DNA of 64,000 bases from Rahnella bonaserana (GTDB lineage Bacteria; Pseudomonadota; Gammaproteobacteria; Enterobacterales; Enterobacteriaceae): positions 186,001 through 250,000 of the forward strand of contig NZ_JAFMOW010000064.1 of NCBI RefSeq assembly GCF_019049675.1, read 5' to 3'. The notes beneath the pieces are model-generated. The model was not told where the DNA came from and made no database searches. It saw nothing but the letters and a program-made list of their open reading frames with translations. Both the position numbers and the translations under genes were made by a program. Shown in pieces: positions 37,686 to 47,387 of the stretch (position 1 is its first letter; the number at the start of each line of letters is the position of its first letter).

Positions 37686-38405
37686 TTACAGCCCCACCGT
37701 CTCTTTCAGCGATTTGAGATAGCGACGGCTGACCGGCACGACCTGACCATCACGCAGTAACAGCTCTGCCTGATTTTTATCTTCCAGACGGATTTCCTTC
37801 AGATAATCCATATTCACCAGATATTGCCGGTGACAACGTAACAACGGCGTGCGGACTTCCAGCGTGCGTAAGGTCAGTTCCGTAAACGTCTCTTTACCAT
37901 CCTGTCCGGTAACGTAAACCCCGCCAATGCGGCTGCTGACGAATGCCACATCTTCCAGCTGCAACAGCCAGATCCGGTTGCTGCTCAGACAGGGGATAAA
38001 CTTCAGCGGCTGCTGGTATTGCGGCAACTGCGACACATCCTGCTCCTGAAAACCCTGCCGCAATCGTGCCAGCGTTTTCTGTAAACGCGGCGTCTGGATC
38101 GGTTTGAGCAGATAATCAAACGCGCACTGTTCAAACGCCTGCACCGCATATTCCTCAAAGGCGGTCAGAAATACGATATACGGCCGATGCTGCTGATCGA
38201 GCATGCCGACCATTTCCAGCCCGCTGATACGCGGCATCTGAATATCCAGAAACACCACGTCAGGACGGATTTTGTGGATCATGCCGATCGCTTCAATGGC
38301 ATTGGTACACTCGCCGACAATTTCAATGTCGCTTTCATCCTGAAGCTGTAAGCGCAGATTCTCCAGCGCCAGCGGCTCATCATCGACAATCAGCACTCTT
38401 AACAT
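37686..38405 (-). CDS. btsR: LytTR response regulator BtsR (YehT)
   Basis: A 239-aa response regulator: receiver domain with phosphorylation site Asp54 in VVFLDIQMP and a C-terminal LytTR DNA-binding domain (from about residue 137; [14 protein letters not shown] and [12 protein letters not shown] are typical). Paired with BtsS, whose stop overlaps its start by 7 bases. It probably binds the ACCGCT repeats before btsT. It is convergent with yjiA. Confidence 0.94.
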   Translation of the reverse strand: MLRVLIVDDEPLALENLRLQLQDESDIEIVGECTNAIEAIGMIHKIRPDVVFLDIQMPRISGLEMVGMLDQQHRPYIVFLTAFEEYAVQAFEQCAFDYLLKPIQTPRLQKTLARLRQGFQEQDVSQLPQYQQPLKFIPCLSSNRIWLLQLEDVAFVSSRIGGVYVTGQDGKETFTELTLRTLEVRTPLLRCHRQYLVNMDYLKEIRLEDKNQAELLLRDGQVVPVSRRYLKSLKETVGL

Positions 38406-40087
38406 GGCGCACCCTCCGCAGGCAGACGTAAGGTAATGCGCGTGAAATCATCCGGTTTACAGCTGACAGTAATGCCGTAACTGTCCCCGAACCGTGCCCG
38501 CAGCCGCTTATCCACCAGACTCATCCCTAATCCGTCACTGCTTTCTTCCGGCTGATACAAACCGGCGTTATCTTCCACTTCGACGATCACTATCTGTCCC
38601 TCACTGTAAGCGCGAATGATGATATTGCCATTGCTCAGCAACTGAGACGTGCCGTGTTTTATGGCGTTTTCCACCAGCGGTTGCAGAGTGAAGGCCGGAA
38701 GATGCTGAAAAGACAATGCATCCGGCACCTGTAAATCCACGTTCAGACGCGACGAAAAACGTGCCAGTTCGATTTGCAGATAGGCGTTCACATGCTCCAG
38801 CTCATCCGCCAGCGTGACAATCTCAGAAGAGCGTTTGAGATTTTTGCGAAAGAACGTCGAGAGATACTGCACCAGTTGCCCGGCTTTATCGCTGTCGTGA
38901 CGGATCACCGCCATCAGCGTATTGAGGGCGTTAAACAGGAAGTGCGGATTCACCTGCGCGTGCAGCAGCTTAATTTCAGACTGCGCCAGCAACGCTTTTT
39001 GTTGTTCGAATTTACCGGCAAGGATCTGCGCCGACAGCAGCTGGGCAATGCCTTCGCCCAGGGTACGGTTGATGGAACTGAACAGCCGGTTGCGGACTTC
39101 GTACAATTTGATGGTGCCGATCACCCGCTGATTCTCGCCGCGCAGCGGGATCACCAGCGTTGACCCCAGTTTGCAGTTGGGATGCAGCGAACAGCGGTAA
39201 GGCATCTCGTTGCCGTCAGCGTACACCACTTCATCGTTCTCAATGGCGCGCCAGGTATAGTCGGAAGCGATAGGTTTGCCGACCAGATGATGGTCGTCGC
39301 CGATCCCGGTAAAGGCCAGCAATCGCTCGCGATCGGTAATAGCCACGGCACCGATATCCAGCTCTTTCAGCAGAACCTGCGCCACTTTCATGCTATTCTC
39401 TTCGTTGAAACCGCGCCGCAAAATGCCTTCCGTCGACGCCGCGACTTTCAGTGCCGTCGCCGAAAACGCCGAGGTGTATTTTTCGAACATCGCGCGCTTA
39501 TCCAGCAGAATGCGCATAAACATCGCGGCACCGAGGGTATTGGTCACCATCATCGGCGCGGCAATGCTGCTGACCAGATGGAGCGCATCGGTAAACGGAC
39601 GGGCAATCAGCAGGATGATCAGCATTTGCAGCATTTCAGCGACAAACGTGACACCGGCCGCCACCAGCGGATTAAACAGCTTATCGATGCGGCCGCGCTT
39701 GAGCAGAATGCTGTGAACCAGACCGCCTAATAATCCCTCCGCGATGGTGGAGATCATGCAGCTCAGCGCCGTCATGCCGCCCATCGAATAACGGTGGATA
39801 CCGCCGGTCAGACCGACTAATCCGCCGACTACCGGCCCGCCAAGTAATCCGCCCATCACCGCGCCTATCGCACGGGTATTGGCAATAGAATCCTCGATAT
39901 GCAGCCCGAAATAGGTGCCCATGATGCAAAAAATGGAAAACGTGATATAGCACAACAGTTTGTGCGGCAGGCGCACCGTAACCTGAACCAGCGGAATAAA
40001 TAACCGCGTTTTACTCATCAGCCAGGCGATCACCAAAAACACGCACATCTGCTGCAACAGCAGCAACACAAGATTAAACTCGTACAT
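38399..40087 (-). CDS. btsS: Pyruvate-sensing histidine kinase BtsS (YehU)
   Basis: A 562-aa LytS-type sensor kinase: an N-terminal 5TM-5TMR_LYT membrane domain (residues about 1-200) that binds external pyruvate in E. coli, a GAF domain (about 220-360), and a His-kinase domain with the phosphorylated His in NPHFLFNAL near residue 380, followed by the ATPase block ([21 protein letters not shown]). I chose the ATG at 40087, the same N-terminus as E. coli BtsS ([15 protein letters not shown]). Cotranscribed with btsR. Confidence 0.94.
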   Translation of the reverse strand: MYEFNLVLLLLQQMCVFLVIAWLMSKTRLFIPLVQVTVRLPHKLLCYITFSIFCIMGTYFGLHIEDSIANTRAIGAVMGGLLGGPVVGGLVGLTGGIHRYSMGGMTALSCMISTIAEGLLGGLVHSILLKRGRIDKLFNPLVAAGVTFVAEMLQMLIILLIARPFTDALHLVSSIAAPMMVTNTLGAAMFMRILLDKRAMFEKYTSAFSATALKVAASTEGILRRGFNEENSMKVAQVLLKELDIGAVAITDRERLLAFTGIGDDHHLVGKPIASDYTWRAIENDEVVYADGNEMPYRCSLHPNCKLGSTLVIPLRGENQRVIGTIKLYEVRNRLFSSINRTLGEGIAQLLSAQILAGKFEQQKALLAQSEIKLLHAQVNPHFLFNALNTLMAVIRHDSDKAGQLVQYLSTFFRKNLKRSSEIVTLADELEHVNAYLQIELARFSSRLNVDLQVPDALSFQHLPAFTLQPLVENAIKHGTSQLLSNGNIIIRAYSEGQIVIVEVEDNAGLYQPEESSDGLGMSLVDKRLRARFGDSYGITVSCKPDDFTRITLRLPAEGAPC

Positions 40088-40186
40088 TCCCAAAGTGTCC
40101 AAAATCCAACAAGCGGGCAATATATCGCGTCGCGTAAAAATTTACCTTGAAGCCGCCTGAAGAACGGGAATGCGGTGGTTGACGAA

Positions 40187-43100
40187 TTACATTTTCTCTT
40201 GCGGGATCCTCTCGCGTTGCATCACCAGACTCAGGGCAGCCGGTAATACGGTAAGCGTCACGAGAGTGGCGACCAGTAATCCCCCGATGATGGCATACGC
40301 CATCGGTCCCCAGAAAACCTGCTCAGCAATCGGCACCATTCCCAGTATTGCCGCACAGGCTGTCAGCAGAATGGGGCGGGACCGGTGAACGGCAGCGGCT
40401 TTTATGGCCTCATCGCCACGCATACCGGCCAGAACATGGTTATCGGCCTCACTGATGAGGATCACCGCGTTACGGATAATCATTCCCGCTAAAGCAATAA
40501 TGCCCAGCAAAGCCACAAATCCCATCGGGGTGCCCGTCGGCAGCATCGCCAGCACGATGCCAGGCAGGCCGAAAGGCGCCATTAACAACGCCAGCAACAT
40601 GCGGGAAAAACGCTGCAACTGAATCATCAGCAACGTCAGCATAATCAGCAAGGTGACCGGTAACACCGCAAACACCGAACTGTTTCCTTTATCTGATTCC
40701 GCCACCACTCCGCCCTCCTCAATCTGATATCCGGCTGGCAGGGAAGCCCGGAGGCTGGAAACCACAGGAGCAAGCTGCTGTGAAACCGCTTCTGCACGCA
40801 GTCCCGCGGCTAAATCGGTCTGTACGGTAATAAACGGCAAGCGCTGACGCCGCCAGACCACCGGATCGCTAATTCCCCAAACCGGCGTAGCGACCTGACT
40901 CAGCGGTATTTTTTGTCCCGTCGCGCTGGTGATCATCAGCGCCGACAGCGTGGCTACGTCCAGCCGCTCACGATCGTTAGCCCGCAGAACCACATCGGTC
41001 AGCCGGTTTTTATCCCTGACCGTGGTCACGACGCTGCCTGACCATACGGTATTAAGCATTGCCGCCAGACTTTCTGAGGAGACGCCTGCTGCCCGCGCGG
41101 CAGTCTGATTCACCTGCAGCGTGATGAGCCGCTCCGGTTCTCCGGCGGTCAGATTCACTTCGCGGGTCAGCGGACTGCTTCCCAGCACGCTGGCGAGATG
41201 CTGAGCGATTTGTCTGACTTTGTCATAACCGGGACCGCTGACCCGATACTTTACCGGCCAGCCCACCGGCGGCCCCAGTTCCAGCGGTGAGACGCGGGTA
41301 ATGATATCGCTGAAATCCCGGGCCAGGAGCGAGTTCAGCTGCGCACTCAGTTTATCCCGGTCACCCAGACTTTTCGCGACCACCACCAGTTGCGCGGTAT
41401 TCTCGTCATCCGGTAACACATCCATCGGCAGATAAAACCTCACGGCGCCGGACCCGACATAGCTGGAAAAGTGATCGACATAAGGATTGCCCTGCAACGC
41501 CTGCTCCAGTCGTGCGGTTTGCCGCGCACTTTCCGTTTGCGACGCATTAGCCGGCAGACTCAAACTCACCAGCAGTTCCGGGCGATCAGATGCCGGGAAA
41601 AACTCGCCCTGCATAAACGTCGTCGCATACACCGCCAGCCCCAGCAGCAGACAGGCAACACCGATCGTCACCCCGCGATGCGCCAGTACCTGATTCAGCA
41701 GGCGCTGGTAGAAACTCATCAGCCGGCTGCGTTTTTCCCCCTGTGAAGCCCGTTTGTCCGGCAAGATCCACAACCCCATCAGCGGAGAAAAAAGAATCGC
41801 AACCAGCCAGGAACACAGCAGCGCGATACACACTACCGCAAACAGCGAGTAGCAATATTCACCGGCGCCGGAGGCGGCGAAACCTACAGGAATAAAACCG
41901 GCGATCATAACCAGCGTACCGGTCAGCATCGGAAACGCGGTGGTTTCAAAAGCGTACGTCGCCGCACGCCATCGGGGTTCCCCGGCCTCAATACGCGATA
42001 CCATGGCCTCGACGGTGATCATGGCATCATCGACCAGCAACCCCAGCGCGATGATCAGCGCGCCCAGTGAAATCCGCTGCAAACCGATTCCGGCCAGCGA
42101 CATGCCGGTAAATGTCATCGCCAGCACAATCGGAATGGCGGCAGCAACGACCAGCCCGGCACGGGAGCCGAGCGAAACAAAAGAGACGGCCAGAACAATC
42201 ACGACCGCTTCGATCAGTACCCGGATGAAGCCGCTGACCGCCTGCGAAACAACAGCCGACTGATCGGCGACTTTGACCATTTCAATGCCGTGCGGCAGTC
42301 CGGCGCTGATTTCTGCCATCCGCTCATTCAGCGCCTTCCCGAAGGAAAGCATATTGCCGTTCGCCGCCATGGAAATGGCCAGCCCGATGGCCTGTTTTCC
42401 GTTGACACGAAAGACCGGTGACGGCGGTTCGGCATCCTGACGGCTTATGGTCGCCACGTCCGTCAGCGGAATGTAACGCCCGGCGATATGCAGCGTCACG
42501 GCGCGCAGGCTCTGCTCCGTCGTCAGCGCACCGCTTACCCGCAACGCGATATTGTCCCGGTCGCTGCGTAAAACACCCGCCGGTTCGACGGCGTTTTGCG
42601 CTTTCAGGGCATCGGTAATTTGCTGTAAATCCAGCCCCATGCCCGCCAGTTGTGCGGGTGAAAACGCAATCACGATATTCTGCTCCTGCACGCCGAGCAG
42701 GCTGGTTTTGCCCATGTCCGGCAAGGACATCAGGCTGCGGCTGATATCATCCACCCGGTCACGCAGTCCGCGCGACGAATAGCCTTCGGCGGTAAAACCG
42801 TAAATCGTGCCAAACGTATCGTCGAACTCATCGTTCACAGTGGTTTGCACGCCTGCGGGTAACGACGGCGCGATGTCCTGCATCTTTTTACGCACCTGAT
42901 ACCAGATCCCCGCCACGGCGGCAGGCGGTGTGTCATCGCGCAAATTAACAAAAATAACCGACTGTCCGGCGCGCGTTTCACTCTGGACGTAATCCAGATA
43001 CGGCGTTTCCTGTAATTTTTTTTCCAGCGTATCCGTCATCAGGCTGACCGATTCCGCCACGTCTGCTCCCGGCCAGCGGGCGGTCACGACGGCGGTTTTT

Positions 43101-43252
43101 ATAGTGAATGCCGGGTCCTCATTACGCGGTAACTGCTCATAACTGATGACGCCCGCGGTCATTAACAGCAGCATGAAAAAGGCCATCAGGGACTGATGAT
43201 TCAGCGCCCAGGCGGAAAGATTAAAGGCGCGCAATGAAGCGGGCTGATTCAT
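40187..43252 (-). CDS. RND family efflux permease
   Basis: A 1021-aa inner-membrane proton-driven efflux pump of the HAE-1 type, with 12 helices and two large periplasmic loops. The proton-relay Asp pair is in GLLVDDAMITVEAM (about residues 405-418), and QLPRNEDPAF follows the first helix, where many multidrug pumps have the Y-P element. Its start overlaps the adaptor stop by 4 bases, so they are translated together. It lacks the typical AcrB-like insertions and looks closer to the MexK/VexK-like or acriflavine-resistance branch. No outer-membrane channel gene is present; TolC would be used. Confidence 0.88.
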   Translation of the reverse strand: MNQPASLRAFNLSAWALNHQSLMAFFMLLLMTAGVISYEQLPRNEDPAFTIKTAVVTARWPGADVAESVSLMTDTLEKKLQETPYLDYVQSETRAGQSVIFVNLRDDTPPAAVAGIWYQVRKKMQDIAPSLPAGVQTTVNDEFDDTFGTIYGFTAEGYSSRGLRDRVDDISRSLMSLPDMGKTSLLGVQEQNIVIAFSPAQLAGMGLDLQQITDALKAQNAVEPAGVLRSDRDNIALRVSGALTTEQSLRAVTLHIAGRYIPLTDVATISRQDAEPPSPVFRVNGKQAIGLAISMAANGNMLSFGKALNERMAEISAGLPHGIEMVKVADQSAVVSQAVSGFIRVLIEAVVIVLAVSFVSLGSRAGLVVAAAIPIVLAMTFTGMSLAGIGLQRISLGALIIALGLLVDDAMITVEAMVSRIEAGEPRWRAATYAFETTAFPMLTGTLVMIAGFIPVGFAASGAGEYCYSLFAVVCIALLCSWLVAILFSPLMGLWILPDKRASQGEKRSRLMSFYQRLLNQVLAHRGVTIGVACLLLGLAVYATTFMQGEFFPASDRPELLVSLSLPANASQTESARQTARLEQALQGNPYVDHFSSYVGSGAVRFYLPMDVLPDDENTAQLVVVAKSLGDRDKLSAQLNSLLARDFSDIITRVSPLELGPPVGWPVKYRVSGPGYDKVRQIAQHLASVLGSSPLTREVNLTAGEPERLITLQVNQTAARAAGVSSESLAAMLNTVWSGSVVTTVRDKNRLTDVVLRANDRERLDVATLSALMITSATGQKIPLSQVATPVWGISDPVVWRRQRLPFITVQTDLAAGLRAEAVSQQLAPVVSSLRASLPAGYQIEEGGVVAESDKGNSSVFAVLPVTLLIMLTLLMIQLQRFSRMLLALLMAPFGLPGIVLAMLPTGTPMGFVALLGIIALAGMIIRNAVILISEADNHVLAGMRGDEAIKAAAVHRSRPILLTACAAILGMVPIAEQVFWGPMAYAIIGGLLVATLVTLTVLPAALSLVMQRERIPQEKM

Positions 43253-44391
43253 TCCGCACTCTCCCCCAGCGTGACTTTTTCGCCGTCACGCAGCTGACTC
43301 ACTCCGGCGATCACCACCGTTTCGCCGGGCCTGAGACCGGCCGAGATAAAGATATCTGACGCACTGTAACGATCTAAAACAACCGGCCGCAGACGTAGCG
43401 TGAGTGTTTGGCTATTGACGATAAAAATGGCCGGGTTGCCACCGGCGCGGGTCAGCGCTGAAGCAGGTAACGCGATCACCGGCTGACCGGCATGCACAAG
43501 GGAGATCTGAACACTGGCACCCAGCGCCATCGCGGGCGGCGGATTATCAAGGGTCAGGCGAACGCGCCACGTGCGGGTTTGCGGATCGGCCTGCGGGCTG
43601 ATGTCGCGTAAATGTCCCGGCGTCACAACCGACGGATCAGAAAGCAGCGAGACATTGAAAGTGCCGCCGGTTTGCTGAGAAAAGGACTGCGGACTGGCGA
43701 CGTCGAAAACGGCGTCACAACCGCTGCCCGACGCGAGTGTCACCACGGTTTGTCCGGCGCTGACAACCTGTCCCGCAGCCACACTAACCTGTGTGATCAC
43801 GCCATCCGCTGGCGCCGTAAGCTGCGTCAAGGAGAGGTTTTCGCGGGCGGTTTTCAGTGAATCTTCACTGCTCAGACGTCGCGAGCGGGCGGCCTGCCAG
43901 TCAGACTGCGCGCTGTCGAGCTGAGTGCGGGCGATAGCCCCCCCCGGCATCAGCAGTTGCATACGTCTGAGATTCAGCGCCGCCACCTGCTCCGCCGCCC
44001 GCGCGCTGTCCAGATCGGCCTGTGCACTGTTGAGCTGATTACGGCTGGTGCCACTTTCCTGCGTTGCCAGCACCTGCCCGGCCACCACGCGGTCGCCGAC
44101 ATCGACAGCCCGGCTCAGCACCCGGCCATCCAGCCTGAATCCCAGCGTCACCTCTTCGTGAGCGCGGATTTCGCCGGTCAGTGGCTCTGTCGCGGATGGC
44201 GAGGGTAAAGGGGCAATCAACACATGGACGGGGCGTGCGGGCGCTACGGGCTTACGGGATTTATCCCCGCAGCCCGTCAGTATCACGGTCAGGACCAGCA
44301 GACAGGCTGCGGGGATGAGAGGTGCCAGGCAAATACAGGGGTGCAGATGACGCACCGCGTGGCGCACATAATCGGTCAAAGTCACGGTCAT
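43249..44391 (-). CDS. RND efflux periplasmic adaptor lipoprotein
   Basis: A 380-aa membrane-fusion protein. A lipobox LTGC near residue 41 (after a hydrophobic helix) predicts an inner-membrane-anchored lipoprotein. The two lipoyl halves are GFRLDGRVLSRAVDVGDRV (about 87-105) and LTAPADGVITQVSVAAGQ (near 193-210), separated by a coiled-coil hairpin. It connects the RND pump to an outer-membrane channel. First gene of the adaptor-pump operon, 95 bases downstream of the sensor kinase gene on the same strand. Confidence 0.88.
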   Translation of the reverse strand: MTVTLTDYVRHAVRHLHPCICLAPLIPAACLLVLTVILTGCGDKSRKPVAPARPVHVLIAPLPSPSATEPLTGEIRAHEEVTLGFRLDGRVLSRAVDVGDRVVAGQVLATQESGTSRNQLNSAQADLDSARAAEQVAALNLRRMQLLMPGGAIARTQLDSAQSDWQAARSRRLSSEDSLKTARENLSLTQLTAPADGVITQVSVAAGQVVSAGQTVVTLASGSGCDAVFDVASPQSFSQQTGGTFNVSLLSDPSVVTPGHLRDISPQADPQTRTWRVRLTLDNPPPAMALGASVQISLVHAGQPVIALPASALTRAGGNPAIFIVNSQTLTLRLRPVVLDRYSASDIFISAGLRPGETVVIAGVSQLRDGEKVTLGESAE

Positions 44392-44486
44392 AACAGTCGT
44401 CCTGAATTGAGATATCGCTATTCAATCCACTGACTGTCCAGATTCCCGTGATATTTCATCAAGGAACCGTCAAGACGCGGTCTTTT

Positions 44487-45668
44487 TTATTGTCCGATTT
44501 CCGGCACAGGTAAACTGACGGTCACGGTCAGACCGCCCCCCGCATTTTTCGCGGCACCGATCCGCCCGCCGTGGGCTTCACAAATCGCGCGGGCAATGGA
44601 TAAACCGAGTCCGCTGCCACCGGAATGCCGGGCGCGGGAAGATTCTGCCCGGCTGAACCGCTCGAACATAACGGGCAGAAAATGGTCATCAACTGCCGGA
44701 CCCACGTCCTGAAACGCTATCTCATAACCGCCGGTTTCCGGGGTGATCGTGATGTCGAGACGCCGCCCTTCCAGCGCATAACGCAACGCATTTTCCATCA
44801 GAATGGTAAATACCTGCCCGAGACGGAACGGGTCACCGATATAACGGCACGGGGCATCAGGCGTGAGGATGATGTCAAAACCGGCCTCCGCTGACTGAGG
44901 TTTCAGCCACGCTATCCGCTCCCGCAGCAGTTCAGTCAGATCCAGCGGCGTTTTGCTCAGAGTCAGCTGACCGGCATCCGCCAGAGAAAGCAGATGCAGT
45001 TCGTCGATCAGACGGTTCAGGTGCAGAAGCTGTTTCATCACCATCTGCAACTGTCGGGGTTCCGGCGGGAAAACGCCGTCGAGCATCCCCTGTAACCGCC
45101 CGACCGCCGCCGTCAGTGGCGAGCGAAGCTCATGCGCCATCGCAACATGCGATGCCCGCAGTTCACGCTCGTAGCGCGAGAGCTGCAACATCATGGCGTT
45201 AAAATCATCGGTGAACTGTACCAGTTCAGCGGGCGCGTTTTTCACCGGTTCAGCCTGAGTATTGAAATCCCCTTTCGTTACCGCACGGGCCACCTGCGCC
45301 AGACGGCTGAACTGTGAGGAAAGCGGCCGCGCGGCTTTTAATCCCAAGATCGCGATAAACGGAATGACCACCAGCACCAGAATAGCGACCATGAGCCAGT
45401 CAGCTGACGCGATAGAAGGATCGGAGTAACGCGCTCCCCAGCCCATGTCCACAATCTCATGGAAACGCGTAAGATTGAGTTCAGGGTTTTTGCGCAATAC
45501 TTCAAACTCCTGGCGCATCGCAGGAGACATATGATGTAAAACCCACAGGTTTTCGATCACAAACCGCAGCCACATACACAGCGCAATCACAACCACGCTG
45601 CCGATGGCGAGCGTCAGAATGCGCACGCAGATCCAGCGCCATAAAGACTGATAATGTAAGCGTATCAT
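44487..45668 (-). CDS. Two-component sensor histidine kinase
   Basis: A 393-aa membrane sensor kinase: helices at about 16-38 and 90-112 bounding a short periplasmic domain, a HAMP domain (about 112-165), the phosphoacceptor His179 in MAHELRSPL, and an ATPase domain with the N box (ENALRYA), DVGPAV and GGSGLGLSI G boxes. Start overlaps the response regulator stop by 4 bases. The location suggests that it senses a substrate or damage related to the RND pump downstream. Confidence 0.9.
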   Translation of the reverse strand: MIRLHYQSLWRWICVRILTLAIGSVVVIALCMWLRFVIENLWVLHHMSPAMRQEFEVLRKNPELNLTRFHEIVDMGWGARYSDPSIASADWLMVAILVLVVIPFIAILGLKAARPLSSQFSRLAQVARAVTKGDFNTQAEPVKNAPAELVQFTDDFNAMMLQLSRYERELRASHVAMAHELRSPLTAAVGRLQGMLDGVFPPEPRQLQMVMKQLLHLNRLIDELHLLSLADAGQLTLSKTPLDLTELLRERIAWLKPQSAEAGFDIILTPDAPCRYIGDPFRLGQVFTILMENALRYALEGRRLDITITPETGGYEIAFQDVGPAVDDHFLPVMFERFSRAESSRARHSGGSGLGLSIARAICEAHGGRIGAAKNAGGGLTVTVSLPVPEIGQ

Positions 45669-46360
45669 GGCTGTCTGAACCTGTAGCCCACGCCGCGGAC
45701 ATTGACTAACACATTCAGGATGCCCGCCGATTCGAGCTTTTTACGCAAGTTATAGACATGCGTATCGACCACCCTTTCCAGCGCTTCACTTTCTGGCAGG
45801 CACTGCTCAAGCAAATACTGGCGCGAAAACGGCCGCGTCGGGGCACGCATCAGGGTGCTCAGAATGCTGAATTCGGTCGGGGTTAAATCCAGATAGCGGC
45901 TATCACCCGACGGGGAATTGACGGCGGCAGTCAGCGCATCAGCATCCACTTCAAGCGCCTGCCAGCGCAGGACTGCTGAATTCTTTTCGCCGGGCGCGGT
46001 GCGCCGGAGAACGGCCTGCACCCGCGCCACCACTTCGCCGGGATTATAAGGTTTAACCACGTAGTCATCGGCACCTTCGCGCAGCGCACCAATTTTGTCC
46101 GGCATATCCCCCATTGCCGTCACCATGATCACCGGCGTGCGGGTTTCCCGCCGCAGCGTCGCCAGCACGTCGGTACCGCTCATGCCCGGAAGCATTACAT
46201 CCAGCAGTACCAGATCGGGTTTCCAGCGCAGCGCTTTGTCGAGCCCGGAAATGCCGTCGCCCGCAATCTGCACCTCATACCCTTCACGTTGTAAATAGGC
46301 ATCAAGAACGTCCGCCGCATCGGCGTCGTCTTCAATGATCAGGACTCGTTTTGTTTGCAT
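45665..46360 (-). CDS. OmpR-family response regulator
   Basis: A 231-aa response regulator with receiver Asp54 (VLLDVMLPG), switch residues in VTAMGD and VVKPYNP, and a C-terminal winged helix (YLDLTPTEFSILSTLM, RVVDTHVYNLRKKL, GVGYRFRQP). First gene of a regulator-kinase-adaptor-pump row on the minus strand; 124 bases separate it from the divergent mipA-type gene, so one promoter region may be jointly controlled. Confidence 0.92.
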   Translation of the reverse strand: MQTKRVLIIEDDADAADVLDAYLQREGYEVQIAGDGISGLDKALRWKPDLVLLDVMLPGMSGTDVLATLRRETRTPVIMVTAMGDMPDKIGALREGADDYVVKPYNPGEVVARVQAVLRRTAPGEKNSAVLRWQALEVDADALTAAVNSPSGDSRYLDLTPTEFSILSTLMRAPTRPFSRQYLLEQCLPESEALERVVDTHVYNLRKKLESAGILNVLVNVRGVGYRFRQP

Positions 46361-46484
46361 GTTTATCGCCTTGACGGTTTCTTCATAAATCCCCGACAGT
46401 TTGTTGACACTGCCTCTTCATACTTCGGTTTCAGGCGCGGCTGCAATCCGCTACGAACCATACGTTTGGGTGATGAGGAATCAC

Positions 46485-47270
46485 ATGATATCCAGAAAAC
46501 TAATGCTGCACATTACCTGTTTCGCCCTTTCAGCGACAGTGCTGAAGACACTGGCCGGCGACACACTGCCAGCGCCCACCTTCACGGTGGGCATGGGCGC
46601 GCAGAGCGCACCGCGTTACAGTGGTTCCGGTCAGCATCACTGGCTGGTCGCGCCGGTTATTCAGGCGCGGGACGGTGCTTTTTTCTTCGATTCGCTCAAG
46701 GGCATAGGCTATGACTTGCAGGCAGATAACGGCCTGTATCTGGAACATACGCTGGGATACAGCCTGGGACGCACGGACAAAAATTCCACGTGGCGGGATG
46801 GCTCGGCAAAACTCAGAGGTATGGGGAATATTGATGCAACCGCCAACACGGCCCTTGCCGTGGGCTGGTCTGCCACACCGTGGCTGTCTTTTGAAGGCAA
46901 AGCGACCCTGCCGCTGACCGACAGTCAAGGCGTGCATTATCAGACTTCCGTGACATTGCTGCCGCTTCAGAATGATACGGACACCGTCGCACTCCAGTCG
47001 GCGGCGCTCTTTGGCGACCGGCGCTACATGAACACCTTTTATGGTGTAAGCCGCGAGCAAAGCAGTCGCAGTAATTTTGAGGCTTATCAGGCCGCCGGAG
47101 GATTCTATGGCGTGGACAGCAGCCTGACCTGGAGCCATCAGTTAACCCCGAACTGGAGCGGTGTGGTCAGTGCGGATTACACCTGGCTGGACGATAAAGC
47201 CGGTAACAGCCCGATAGTGGAAAAACACGGCGGGACGACCTTTAATCTGGCGGTGCTTTATACCTTTTAA
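46485..47270 (+). CDS. MipA/OmpV family outer-membrane protein
   Basis: A 261-aa outer-membrane barrel of the MipA/OmpV family. The ATG at 46485 follows GAGG and starts a signal peptide (MISRKLMLHITCFALSATVL..., cleavage near residue 25); an upstream frame to 46401 lacks support. The family opening VGMGAQSAPRYSGSGQHHWLVAP (split here by function: first strand and turn, residues about 35-57) and terminal LAVLYTF with the C-terminal Phe are visible. MipA links murein-modifying enzymes in E. coli; other members are porin-like. Divergent from the two-component system, a pairing often seen for this family. Confidence 0.88.
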   Translation: MISRKLMLHITCFALSATVLKTLAGDTLPAPTFTVGMGAQSAPRYSGSGQHHWLVAPVIQARDGAFFFDSLKGIGYDLQADNGLYLEHTLGYSLGRTDKNSTWRDGSAKLRGMGNIDATANTALAVGWSATPWLSFEGKATLPLTDSQGVHYQTSVTLLPLQNDTDTVALQSAALFGDRRYMNTFYGVSREQSSRSNFEAYQAAGGFYGVDSSLTWSHQLTPNWSGVVSADYTWLDDKAGNSPIVEKHGGTTFNLAVLYTF

Positions 47271-47329
47271 TTCGGCGGTCACTGAAAATATACGCGGCGA
47301 GGTGGCTGCATCCCATGAGATGACTGACT

Positions 47330-47355
47330 CATCGCCGCAACGTATCGCGGCGATG
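47330..47355. terminator. Hairpin between mipA-type and binding-protein genes
   Basis: Perfect stem CATCGCCGC/GCGGCGATG with an 8-base loop between two convergent genes. There is no T tract, so termination function is uncertain. Confidence 0.45.
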
Positions 47356-47387
47356 GATTAACAACAACGATCGGTTATCAGAAACAA

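Noticed and set aside
37675-37705. GC-rich hairpin between yjiA and btsR as a terminator
   Set aside because: The stem is imperfect, lies partly inside the btsR coding end and lacks a T tract.
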